Shown: positions 9,165 to 18,115 of the stretch, one piece after another | How positions within the stretch are numbered: position 1 is the stretch's first letter | How the letters are laid out: the number at the start of each line of letters is the position of its first letter | Assembly (NCBI RefSeq): GCF_000196675.2 | Contig: NC_015312.1 | Span: forward strand, 992,001 to 1,056,000 | DNA: 64,000 bases | Source of the DNA: Pseudonocardia benzenivorans CB1190 | Lineage (GTDB): Bacteria > Actinomycetota > Actinomycetes > Mycobacteriales > Pseudonocardiaceae | Direction of reading: 5' to 3' | Notes under the pieces: model-generated | The model's database searches: none | Seen by the model: the letters and a program-made list of their open reading frames with translations, nothing else | What the model was told of the DNA's origin: nothing | Program-made: the position numbers and the translations under genes

Positions 9165-9656
9165 TCAGCCGGTGAAGGGCTCCACCGCGACGAGCGTGAC
9201 CTTCATGGTGCCGCCGTCGGGCAGCGAGTACTCGCGCGTCTCGCCGACCTTCGCACCCAGCAGGGCGGCGCCCAGCGGGGAGTTCGGGGAGATGACCTGC
9301 AGGTCGCCGTGCGAACCCTCCTCGCGGGAGCCCAGCAGGACCTGCTCGGTGTCGTCGTCGTCGTAGCGCACGGTGAGGACCGTGCCGGGGGACGCGACAT
9401 CGGTGCTGGTGGGGGCGGTGCCGACCTGCGCGGTGCGCAGCAGTTCCTGCAGCTGGCGGATGCGGGCCTCCTGCTGGCCCTGCTCCTCGCGGGCGGCGTG
9501 GTAGCCGCCGTTCTCCTTGAGGTCGCCCTCCTCGCGGCGGGCGTTGATCTCGGCAGCGATGACGGGGCGGTTGGCGATCAGCTGGTCGAGCTCGTTCTTC
9601 AGCCGATCGAAGGCCTCCTGGGTCAACCAGGTCACCTGGGTGTCCGTCACGGTCAT
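9165..9656 (-). CDS. greA: Transcription elongation factor GreA
   Basis: A 163-residue GreA that stimulates RNA cleavage by backtracked RNA polymerase. The N-terminal coiled-coil is at about 10-80 ([38 protein letters not shown], which carries the catalytic acidic tip) and the C-terminal FKBP-like domain ends in EYSLPDGG. The ATG at 9656 is preceded by CTGGAGGAGTG, a good ribosome binding site; the longer open frame upstream is not GreA-like. The leader contains an intrinsic terminator about 98 bases before the start codon (see separate entry). Orthologue of Rv1080c by sequence type and position. Confidence 0.96.
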   Translation of the reverse strand: MTVTDTQVTWLTQEAFDRLKNELDQLIANRPVIAAEINARREEGDLKENGGYHAAREEQGQQEARIRQLQELLRTAQVGTAPTSTDVASPGTVLTVRYDDDDTEQVLLGSREEGSHGDLQVISPNSPLGAALLGAKVGETREYSLPDGGTMKVTLVAVEPFTG

Positions 9657-10147
9657 CACTCCTCCAGCCGTCCAGGTCCGAACATGGGCACGGACCGGTT
9701 GCCCGCGGCACGCGACGAAGCATGCCGCCGGTTGTGGCATAGCCCCGAGTAAGGAAAAACACGACCCGCCGTGCGGGCCGTGTGCGCCTCACCGTAACAC
9801 GGTGCTTGCCGTTAGTCGCCTGCATTCGACGAACGGCCGGGCGCCCCGAAGAGTTCCCGGGACCCTCGAATCCGCTGGTAGAACGTCGATGTCCGACGAG
9901 CCGACGGCAACATTCGGGTCCGTCCGGGTGGCGCCGCGCACGCCCGGCGGTACGACGAGCGGCGTCCGCCCGGCGGGTCCCCGCGAGCGCCTCCCACGAC
10001 GAGCCCGGTCGGCCGGGAAGAGCGTGCCCGCCCACGGCGTTGGGTCTCGCGAGGAGTGTCGGTGGAGTCTGCGACCATCGGCACAGCGCGGGCGGGAGGA
10101 TCTCCCGTCGCGACACCACGGACGCGGAAGGACCGGCGGTCGAACCC
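9657..10147. promoter_or_regulatory. greA/mca divergent intergenic region
   Basis: This 491-base gap between divergent greA and mca contains no convincing coding frame. It holds the minus-strand terminator at 9755-9783 and a perfect inverted repeat CACCGT-AAC-ACGGTG at 9790-9804 next to it. The latter could be an operator, or a second hairpin of the greA leader RNA. No tRNA or tmRNA structure was found. I could not place a strong -35/-10 pair for the greA transcript. Confidence 0.5.
9755..9783 (-). terminator. greA leader: Intrinsic terminator in the greA leader
   Basis: Read on the minus strand, an 11-base stem (9759-9769 with 9773-9783, loop 9770-9772, one G-U pair) is followed directly by five U residues (the A run at 9755-9759; the first of these also closes the stem) and UCC. 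This is a textbook rho-independent terminator in an organism where U-tracts are rare. It lies upstream of greA in the same orientation, with no minus-strand gene before it, so it can stop transcripts before they reach greA. Confidence 0.8.
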
Positions 10148-11080
10148 ATGACCCAGCCCGACATCGACGGCGAGTACGAGGCGGCCGGACCGCGCTTCCG
10201 GCTGATGACCGTGCACGCCCACCCGGACGACGAGTCGAGCAAGGGGGCGGCGTCGTCCGCCCGCTACGTCTCCGAGGGTCACGAGGTCACCGTCGTGACG
10301 TGCACCGGCGGCGAGCGCGGCAGCATCCTCAACCCCGCGATGGACCGGCCGGAGATCGCGGCCGACCTTCCCGCCGTGCGCAGGGCCGAGATGGCCCGGG
10401 CCGCCGAGATCCTCGGGGTCCGCCACCACTGGCTGGGCTTCGTCGACTCCGGGCTGCCCGAGGGAGACCCGAAGCCCCCGCTCCCCGAGGGCTGCTTCGC
10501 GCTGGCGGACCTCGACGAGGCCACCGAGCGGCTGGTGCGGCTGATCCGTGCCGAGCGTCCCCACGTGCTCGTCACCTACGACGAGAACGGTGGCTACCCC
10601 CACCCCGACCACATCCGCACCCACGAGGTGTCGATGGCGGCGTTCGACGCGGCGGGCGACCCCGACCGCTACCCGGACGCGGGTGAGCCGTGGCAGCCGC
10701 TCAAGCTCTACTACTCGCACGGGTTCTCGAAGGCCCGGATGATCGCCTTCCACGAGGCACTGCTGGCCCGCGGGCTCGAGTCGCCCTACGCCGAATGGAT
10801 CGAGCGCTGGGAGGACGGCGACCGCAAGGACCCGGGCGAGCGGGTCACCACACGCGTGCGGTGCGACGAGTGGTTCCCGGTCCGCGACGAGGCGCTGAAG
10901 GCCCACGCCACCCAGATCGACCCGACGAGCCGCTGGTTCTTCGTGCCGCCGGAGATCCAGAGCGAGGTCTGGCCGACGGAGGACTACGAGCTGGTCCGCT
11001 CGTTCGTCGACTCGCCGACCCCGGAGGACGACCTGTTCGCGGGCCTCGTCCCGTCGCCCGACGCGGTGCGCGTGGGCTGA
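10148..11080 (+). CDS. mca: Mycothiol S-conjugate amidase
   Basis: A 310-residue zinc amidase of the GlcNAc-PI deacetylase/LmbE fold that cleaves mycothiol S-conjugates to a mercapturic acid and GlcN-Ins. The motif HAHPDDESSKG (residues 23-33) gives the zinc-binding His-Pro-Asp-Asp, and TGGERGSILNPAMD matches Mca rather than MshB. The second metal-binding histidine lies in GGYPHPDHIRTHE. The ATG at 10148 follows GGAAGGACCGG. The divergent greA and the downstream small membrane protein plus DUF255 gene match Rv1080c-Rv1082-Rv1083-Rv1084. Mycothiol chemistry supports the actinobacterial assignment. Confidence 0.94.
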   Translation: MTQPDIDGEYEAAGPRFRLMTVHAHPDDESSKGAASSARYVSEGHEVTVVTCTGGERGSILNPAMDRPEIAADLPAVRRAEMARAAEILGVRHHWLGFVDSGLPEGDPKPPLPEGCFALADLDEATERLVRLIRAERPHVLVTYDENGGYPHPDHIRTHEVSMAAFDAAGDPDRYPDAGEPWQPLKLYYSHGFSKARMIAFHEALLARGLESPYAEWIERWEDGDRKDPGERVTTRVRCDEWFPVRDEALKAHATQIDPTSRWFFVPPEIQSEVWPTEDYELVRSFVDSPTPEDDLFAGLVPSPDAVRVG

Positions 11081-11087
11081 GCCGGGC

Positions 11088-11705
11088 TCAGTCGTTCGCG
11101 GCGGCCCGGCCGGCGCGGAAGAACTCGTAGAGCGCCTCCGGGTCGGCGAGGTCCGACGCCGGGCGGAACGCCCCGAACGGGGCGTTCCAGAACTCGCCCT
11201 CGCGCCGCTCCCAGGGGCCGACGTACGCGTAGGGCTCGGGCAGCGAGGCGTCGCCCGCGGAGACGCCGTAGTTCACCCGGTCGACGGTGACGGCCAGGTC
11301 GAGGTGCTCCGGCCAGAGCACCGGATCCTCGCCGGGGGCGACGAGCGTCCGCAGCGCGGCGTCGCCGACGGCGAACCACGACGCGATGGCGTCGGCGTCG
11401 GCGGGGTCGACCGCGAGGTGCTCGTCGACGTCGACACCCGATCCGTCGCTGTACAGGCCCTCCGGCGCGCCGGGCTCGACGCCCGCCCACAGCGCGAGAT
11501 CGCGGATGCTGCCCGAGAGCGGGATCTGGTCGTCGTCCCAGACGAGGTGGGAGCCCTGGACCCGCAGTGAGCCCGCCACCTGCCCGAACCCGCCCGGCGT
11601 CACCTTCAGCCGGATGGTCCCGTGCGAGCGGTACTGCGGCCCGGCGAGCAGCAGCTCGGCGACGCCGTGCAGGGAGCGCCGGGTCGCCGACATCGATGTG
11701 CCCAC
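11088..11705 (-). CDS. Conserved hypothetical protein (about 205 aa)
   Basis: A soluble acidic protein of about 205 residues ending DPEALYEFFRAGRAAAND. It contains Trp-rich segments (SHLVWDDDQIPL, DPVLWPEHLDLAVTVD, AYVGPWERREGEFWNAPFG), a layout I associate with uncharacterised actinobacterial proteins. No domain is recognised. The GTG at 11705 is preferred because GGGAGG lies 7 bases upstream; ATG at 11693 is the alternative. Its end lies 7 bases from the end of convergent mca. Confidence 0.75.
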   Translation of the reverse strand: MGTSMSATRRSLHGVAELLLAGPQYRSHGTIRLKVTPGGFGQVAGSLRVQGSHLVWDDDQIPLSGSIRDLALWAGVEPGAPEGLYSDGSGVDVDEHLAVDPADADAIASWFAVGDAALRTLVAPGEDPVLWPEHLDLAVTVDRVNYGVSAGDASLPEPYAYVGPWERREGEFWNAPFGAFRPASDLADPEALYEFFRAGRAAAND

Positions 11706-11904
11706 GCCGGGCCCTCCCGTCGTTCGATGATCGCTGCGCGGAACGCGTCGGTGATCGTTGCGCGGAGCGTCCCACAGCCGTGCGGGCGGGCCGGTGCAGG
11801 CCCGCCCCGCGGCGCGTCGGACCAGGTGCGTAGGGTTCCGGCGTGCCGCCGCGCGGCGGCACGGGGTCGGCGCCGGCGCGCCGGGACGGTGTCGGAGGTG
11901 TGTG

Positions 11905-12228
11905 GTGCTGCTGGTCGATCTCGGCGTGGTCCCCGCCGAGGCCCAGGTCGCGGCGATCGTCACCCCTGCGCAGGACGACACCCCGCCGCCTCCCGGCAAG
12001 GGCGAGGAGTTCGGCGAGGCCTCGCCGACCGCGCTCGTCGTCATCATCGTGCTGGGCATCGCGACGGTGCTGCTGATCGTGTCGATGACGCGGCGGCTGC
12101 GGAAGCTGCCGAAGTCGTTCGACGACGACGAGAACGCCGAGGACACTGCGGGCGAGAACACGGCCGGCGAGAACGCCACCGCGGGCGACGGCACGGCGGC
12201 CGAGGCACCCGAGCCGCGCAAGGACTGA
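11905..12228 (+). CDS. Small single-pass membrane protein, Rv1083-like
   Basis: A 107-residue protein. A Pro-rich linker (DDTPPPPGKGEEFGE) is followed by one transmembrane helix (TALVVIIVLGIATVLLIVS, about residues 48-67), a basic juxtamembrane patch (MTRRLRKLPKSF) and an acidic, low-complexity cytoplasmic tail with imperfect AGEN repeats. A GGAGG site 6 bases upstream decides for the GTG at 11905. Its position between mca and the DUF255 gene matches Rv1083. Function unknown. Confidence 0.75.
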   Translation: MLLVDLGVVPAEAQVAAIVTPAQDDTPPPPGKGEEFGEASPTALVVIIVLGIATVLLIVSMTRRLRKLPKSFDDDENAEDTAGENTAGENATAGDGTAAEAPEPRKD

Positions 12229-12270
12229 GCCGACCGGGCGCGGGCCGTGGGAGTTTGACAGGCTCGCGGC

Positions 12271-14280
<2,010 letters not shown>

Positions 14281-14286
<6 letters not shown>

Positions 14287-14320
14287 CATCGCGCTGCCCG
14301 ACCTGACATCGCGCTGTCCG
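14281..14320. repeat. 20-base tandem repeat across the DUF255 gene stop codon
   Basis: ACCTGACATCGCGCTGCCCG at 14281-14300 is followed immediately by a copy at 14301-14320 with one substitution. The stop TGA (14284-14286) lies in the first copy, and the second carries another TGA in a different frame. Confidence 0.9.
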
Positions 14321-14418
14321 GCCCGGGCCGGTCGGCGTCCGCCGTCGGCGAACGCATGGCCGCGTGCCGTGTTGCTGTGTAATCTCGTAATCGATGTAAC
14401 GCGGCAGAGGAGGACGTC

Positions 14419-15030
14419 ATGTCGGGACGCATGCATCGCGGATGGCACGGCGGAGGCCGGGGGCGTGGACCGGGGCGCGGCGGCTGGCAGCAGGCCGACC
14501 TGCCGAGCACCGACGACGCGGCCGCCTGGCTGTCGGGCCGGCTGCCCGACGGCTGGTTCGTCGGCAACCCGGACGTCACGGTCGACCGCGAGGAGATCGT
14601 CATCGTCGGCGAGCTCCCGCCGCTGGACGGCGAGTTCGCCGACACCGAGGCCGGTCGCGCCGAGCGGGCCGCCGCGATCTCGGGCCGCATCTCCCGGTTC
14701 CGTGAGCAGACCCGCGACGAGCGGATCGACATCGCGCGCCAGGCCGAGCACCGCTACCAGCGCAAGGTCGCGTGGGGCGCCCGGATCGGCGACGTCGTGG
14801 AGCTCTTCACGACCGCGTCGGTCCCGGTGATGACGCGGCTGCGCCAGCCCGAGCGGATCGTGCTGGACACGCTGGTCGACTCCGGCGTCGCCCGGTCGCG
14901 GTCCGACGCGCTGGCCTGGGCCGTGCGCCTGGTCGGGGAGCACGCCGAGGAGTGGCTGGGCGACCTGCGCGACGCGATGGCCAAGGTCGACGAGCTGCGC
15001 GCCCAGGGCCCGACGGGCGAGGGCAGCTGA
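14419..15030 (+). CDS. Conserved hypothetical protein with helical C-terminal region
   Basis: A 203-residue protein. Its N-terminus is Gly/Arg/His-rich (about 1-25) and likely disordered, followed by a mixed region (AAAWLSGRLPDGWFVGNPDVTV, DREEIVIVGELPP). The C-terminal half (TRLRQPERIVLDTLVDSGVARSRSDALAWAVRLV) resembles ribbon-helix-helix-type segments, followed by a coil (EEWLGDLRDAMAKVDELRA). GAGGAGG before the ATG supports the start. The upstream sequence is relatively AT-rich (TAATCTCGTAATCGATGTAA) and probably holds its promoter. DNA-binding or adaptor functions are possible but unproven. Confidence 0.75.
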   Translation: MSGRMHRGWHGGGRGRGPGRGGWQQADLPSTDDAAAWLSGRLPDGWFVGNPDVTVDREEIVIVGELPPLDGEFADTEAGRAERAAAISGRISRFREQTRDERIDIARQAEHRYQRKVAWGARIGDVVELFTTASVPVMTRLRQPERIVLDTLVDSGVARSRSDALAWAVRLVGEHAEEWLGDLRDAMAKVDELRAQGPTGEGS

Positions 15031-15049
15031 GCGCGGACGCCGGGGACGG

Positions 15050-15733
15050 TCAGCCCGGGAACAGCACCAGCCAGATCGCGACGTAGTGGCACGCCGCGGC
15101 GAGGACCGTCGCGGCGTGGAAGAACTCGTGGTAGCCGAACGTCGCGGGCCACGGGTTGGGGCGCTTGGTCGCGTAGAAGATCGCGCCGATCGTGTACAGC
15201 ACGCCGCCCGCGATGAGCAGCACGAACGCGGCGACGCCGCCGTTGTGCAGCATCTGGGGGAACACGAACACCGCGACCCAGCCCAGCGCGACGTAGACGG
15301 GCACCGCCAGCCACGACGGGGCGGCCGGCCACGCCATCTTGAGCACCACGCCGGCCAGTGCCCCGCCCCAGACGGTGAAGAGCACCCAGCGCGCCGTCGC
15401 GGCGTCCATCGCCAGCACGGAGACCGGCGTGTACGTTCCCGCGATGAACAGGAAGATCATGGAGTGGTCGAGCCGCTTCATGATCATCCGGGACCGGGTG
15501 GTCGTCCATGTCCGGCGGTGGTACAGGGCGCTGACGCCGAACAGTCCGAGGATCGTGACGCTGTAGACGGCCGTCGCCACCGCCGCAGCCGCGCCGACCG
15601 ACGCCGCGGCCACCGAGATGAGCACCGCTGCCGCGAGGATCGACACCGCGAACGACCACAGGTGCAGCCAGCCCCGCATTCGCGGCTTGACCAACGGGCG
15701 CGCCGGTGGCTGGGCGAGGCTCCCGAGTGTCAC
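15050..15733 (-). CDS. hlyIII: Hemolysin III/PAQR family membrane protein
   Basis: A 227-residue integral membrane protein with about seven hydrophobic helices. PAQR/HlyIII motifs are visible: SALYHRRTW, LDHSMIFLFIAGTYTP, and near the C-terminus HEFFHAATVLAAACHYVAIW, which contributes metal-binding histidines. The family is thought to contain membrane hydrolases; haemolysin activity is not implied. The GTG at 15733 gives a start shortly before the first helix. It is divergent from the prenyl transferase gene, as in Rv1085c/Rv1086. Confidence 0.9.
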   Translation of the reverse strand: MTLGSLAQPPARPLVKPRMRGWLHLWSFAVSILAAAVLISVAAASVGAAAAVATAVYSVTILGLFGVSALYHRRTWTTTRSRMIMKRLDHSMIFLFIAGTYTPVSVLAMDAATARWVLFTVWGGALAGVVLKMAWPAAPSWLAVPVYVALGWVAVFVFPQMLHNGGVAAFVLLIAGGVLYTIGAIFYATKRPNPWPATFGYHEFFHAATVLAAACHYVAIWLVLFPG

Positions 15734-15855
15734 CCGGCCAAGGTTACGGCAGCCCCGATGACGGGGGCGTGCCCCGGACGTGAACACCGACCGCCGCATC
15801 GTCACGGTGGGCCACGGCGCCACAGCGGGCCCCGGCGCGCGTAGGCTCAGCGCCC

Positions 15856-16623
15856 GTGGGCGTGCGCGACCTCCTCTACTCGATCTACGAGCGCAGCCTG
15901 ACGCGGCGGCTGGAGACCGCGGAGCGGCCCCGTCACGTCGCCCTGATGCTCGACGGGAACCGCCGTTGGGCGCGCGACGCTGGGCTCGTCGACGTCAACG
16001 ACGGGCACCGGGTGGGTGCGGCCAAGATCGGCGATCTGCTCGAGTGGTGCCGTGAGGCCGACGTCGAGGTCGTGACGCTGTTCCTGCTCTCGACCGACAA
16101 CCTCACCCGGGCCGCGGACGAGCTCGAACCCCTGCTGGAGATCATCGCCGACGTCGTCGACGAGCTGGCCGGGCCGGGCCGGCCGTGGCAGCTGCGGGTC
16201 GTCGGCGCGCTGGAGCTGCTGCCCGAGGAGATCGCGTCGCGGCTCTCGGCGGCGACGTCGCGGACGGTGGGGCGCAGCGGGCTGCAGGTCAACGTCGCGG
16301 TCGGCTACGGGGGCCGTCAGGAGATCGCCGACGCGGTGCGCAAGCTGCTGCTCCAGCACGCGGAGTCCGGCACGAGCATCGAGGAGCTGGCCGACGTCCT
16401 CGACGTCGACCACATCGCCGCCCACCTCTACACCTCGGGCCAGCCGGATCCCGACCTGATCATCCGGACCTCGGGGGAGCAGCGGCTCTCGGGCTTCCTG
16501 CTGTGGCAGTCGGCGCACTCGGAGTTCTGGTTCTGTGAGGCCTACTGGCCGGAGTTCCGTCGTGTCGACTTCCTGCGCGCGCTGCGCGACTACGCGGCGA
16601 GGCACCGTCGTTTCGGCTCCTGA
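15856..16623 (+). CDS. Short-chain Z-isoprenyl diphosphate synthase
   Basis: A 255-residue cis-prenyltransferase of the UppS fold. Catalytic Asp33 is in LMLDGNRRWAR. It has the second motif SGFLLWQSAHSEFWF and the signature PDLIIRTSGEQRLSG. It extends an allylic diphosphate with IPP in the Z configuration. Position and type match Rv1086, which makes E,Z-farnesyl diphosphate, a precursor of the decaprenyl carrier lipid. Product length cannot be read from the sequence. The GTG at 15856 gives the family N-terminus (LLYSIYERSL). Confidence 0.92.
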   Translation: MGVRDLLYSIYERSLTRRLETAERPRHVALMLDGNRRWARDAGLVDVNDGHRVGAAKIGDLLEWCREADVEVVTLFLLSTDNLTRAADELEPLLEIIADVVDELAGPGRPWQLRVVGALELLPEEIASRLSAATSRTVGRSGLQVNVAVGYGGRQEIADAVRKLLLQHAESGTSIEELADVLDVDHIAAHLYTSGQPDPDLIIRTSGEQRLSGFLLWQSAHSEFWFCEAYWPEFRRVDFLRALRDYAARHRRFGS

Positions 16624-16705
16624 CCGCGGGTCCGGAGCGCAGGTTCGCGAGCGCGGCGGTCTGCGCCGTGACGCTTCTCCGCACGTGTCTCCGCGAACAC
16701 GAAAA

Positions 16706-16733
16706 CAGCGCCGGACCCGAAGGTCCGGCGCTG
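16706..16733 (-). terminator. Rho-independent terminator of the first chaplin-like gene
   Basis: A perfect 12-base stem (CAGCGCCGGACC at 16706-16717 with its complement at 16722-16733) closed by the tetraloop CGAA. On the minus strand it is followed by UUUUCGUG. It lies about 30 bases after the stop of the minus-strand gene. Confidence 0.85.
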
Positions 16734-16761
16734 CCTCGCGTCAGGCGCTGAGCGAAAGAGC

Positions 16762-17118
16762 TCAGTCGTTCGACTGCGACTTGTCGCTGCCCGCGGCGGC
16801 GGCAACGTCGCAGGAGCGGTCCTGCGACTGGTCGGCGGCCGACTTGGCCTCGGTCGGGGCGGCCAGGCCCAGGGCGCCGGTCAGGTCGGCGGTCAGGTCG
16901 GAGACCTGGACACCGAGCACGTTCACCGGGACGTTGTTGCCACACGCCGTCACCGGCACGTTGACGTTGTTGTCCGAGACGTTGACGAGGCCCTGGTGCA
17001 GCTCCTTGTTGGAGTTGACCTGGTCGCCGTGGTGCCCCTCGGTCGCGAAGGCGAGCGGGGAGACCGCGAGCAGACCCGCGGTGGCGGTGGCCGCGATGAT
17101 TCCAGCCTTCTTCAGCAC
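16762..17118 (-). CDS. Chaplin-like small secreted protein, copy 1
   Basis: A 118-residue exported protein. Residues 1-25 form a Sec signal peptide (MLKKAGIIAATATAG, cleavage after FA-). The mature part contains Asn/Val-rich strands (NNVNVPVTACGNNVPVNVLGVQV) that resemble the hydrophobic chaplin repeat, although the typical GNTVNVIG form is altered. A second cysteine lies in QSQDRSCDV, so a disulfide is possible. The Ser/Asp/Gln-rich tail is hydrophilic. The GTG start follows CAGGAGAG. It is a tandem paralogue of the gene at 17390 and shares upstream elements. A role in cell-surface hydrophobicity or aerial growth is inferred from family resemblance only. Confidence 0.75.
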   Translation of the reverse strand: MLKKAGIIAATATAGLLAVSPLAFATEGHHGDQVNSNKELHQGLVNVSDNNVNVPVTACGNNVPVNVLGVQVSDLTADLTGALGLAAPTEAKSAADQSQDRSCDVAAAAGSDKSQSND

Positions 17119-17284
17119 AGTTCTCTCCTGTTGGTCATCGGGAACCGGCGGGAAGCCGTTTCCTTCAACGTGCCAGCACCTGACGGGGGAGCCGTGCTGG
17201 CTGAGGAAAATCTATCGGGCGGATCAGTCGGAACCAAACTGCGTCCCCCTATCGTGTAGTTGACGGCGCCGCGCAGAAAGTTAC

Positions 17285-17300
17285 GCACCCGATCGGGTGC
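17285..17300. promoter_or_regulatory. Palindromic element upstream of chaplin-like copy 1
   Basis: GCACCCGATCGGGTGC is a perfect 16-base palindrome, preceded on the plus strand by TTAC. The same site in degenerate form (GCACTCGATCGTGTGT, preceded by GTTAC) stands at 17937-17952, upstream of the second paralogue. Conservation between the two upstream regions suggests a regulator-binding site. Confidence 0.55.
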
Positions 17301-17336
17301 AAACTCCGGCGTTGCGTATTCGTCGCCTACACGAAG

Positions 17337-17365
17337 AACGGCCCCGGACATCGTCCGGGGCCGTT
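17337..17365 (-). terminator. Terminator hairpin of the second chaplin-like gene
   Basis: A perfect 13-base GC-rich stem (17337-17349 with 17353-17365, loop ATC) lies about 25 bases past the stop of the minus-strand gene. The U-tract is poor (CUUCGUG), as is common in actinobacteria. Confidence 0.7.
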
Positions 17366-17389
17366 CCGTGAGCTCGGGATGAACCGAGA

Positions 17390-17770
17390 TCAGTCGTCGT
17401 TCGACTGCGACTTGTCGTTGCCCGCGGCGGCCGCGACGGCGCAGCTGCGGTCCTGCGACTGGTCGGCGACCGACTTGGCCCCGGCCGGGCCGAGCAGGCC
17501 CAGGGCGCCGGTCAGGTCGGCGGTGACGTCGGAGACCTGCACGCCCAGGACGTTGACCGGGATGTCGTTGCCGCAGGCGGTGACCGGAACGTTGATGTTG
17601 TTGTCGGAGACGTTGACGAGGCCCTGGTGGATCTCCTTGTTGGAGTTCACCTGGTCGGCGCCACCGTGGTGGTGGCCGCCCCAGCCGGCGTCGCCGGCGA
17701 AGGCGAGCGGGCTGACCGCGAGCAGACCGGCGGTGGCGGTGGCCGCGACGATTCCAGCCTTCTTCAGCAC
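17390..17770 (-). CDS. Chaplin-like small secreted protein, copy 2
   Basis: A 126-residue paralogue of the preceding gene, with an almost identical signal peptide (MLKKAGIVAATATAG) and core (NNINVPVTACGNDIPVNVLGVQV). It differs by a Gly/His-rich insert (GWGGHHHGG) after the cleavage site, which could bind metal. The GTG start follows CAGGAGAT. Tandem arrangement with a separate terminator and upstream palindrome means each copy is probably transcribed on its own. The high identity suggests a recent duplication or gene conversion. Confidence 0.75.
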   Translation of the reverse strand: MLKKAGIVAATATAGLLAVSPLAFAGDAGWGGHHHGGADQVNSNKEIHQGLVNVSDNNINVPVTACGNDIPVNVLGVQVSDVTADLTGALGLLGPAGAKSVADQSQDRSCAVAAAAGNDKSQSNDD

Positions 17771-18115
17771 TTTTTATCTCCTGTTGGTCTTCTGGTGCCG
17801 ACTGAAAGCCGACGCCGTCCGTGCCAGCGCCCGACCGGGGAGCCCGCGCTGACTGCTGAGAAAGCTATCGGCCACCTCCCCATACACCAACTTCCGTACC
17901 ACCATCGTGTGAAGCCGGTACTTTACGTTTAGTTACGCACTCGATCGTGTGTAGTTCGGTGAGGCCATCACGCAGTCCGACCTCATCTTGGTCTACGGAA
18001 AGTGACTCCGTTCCACCTGAATGGATCAGTATCCTTTCGCGGGTGCACGCTGTGTAGTTCCCGGTGTCACGCGTCGGGCTCGGCATCACCTGTCGGGGGC
18101 GCGTACGGTTCTGCG
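17771..18115. promoter_or_regulatory. Regulatory region between chaplin-like copy 2 and the DUF885-like gene
   Basis: No gene is visible in these 345 bases. Read on the minus strand, blocks shared with the upstream region of copy 1 are the palindrome at 17937-17952, an ACACGAT block followed by GG-rich sequence, and CGATAG followed by a T-rich stretch and CTCAGC about 75 bases before the start codon. The region is clearly less GC-rich than its surroundings, as expected of a promoter. The right part precedes the divergent DUF885-like gene. Confidence 0.5.

Noticed and set aside
9784..10147. Possible tRNA, tmRNA or small-RNA gene ending at the minus-strand terminator
   Set aside because: A TTCGA-containing segment was seen near 9868, but no cloverleaf, CCA end or tmRNA tag frame could be built; the terminator is better explained as part of the greA leader.
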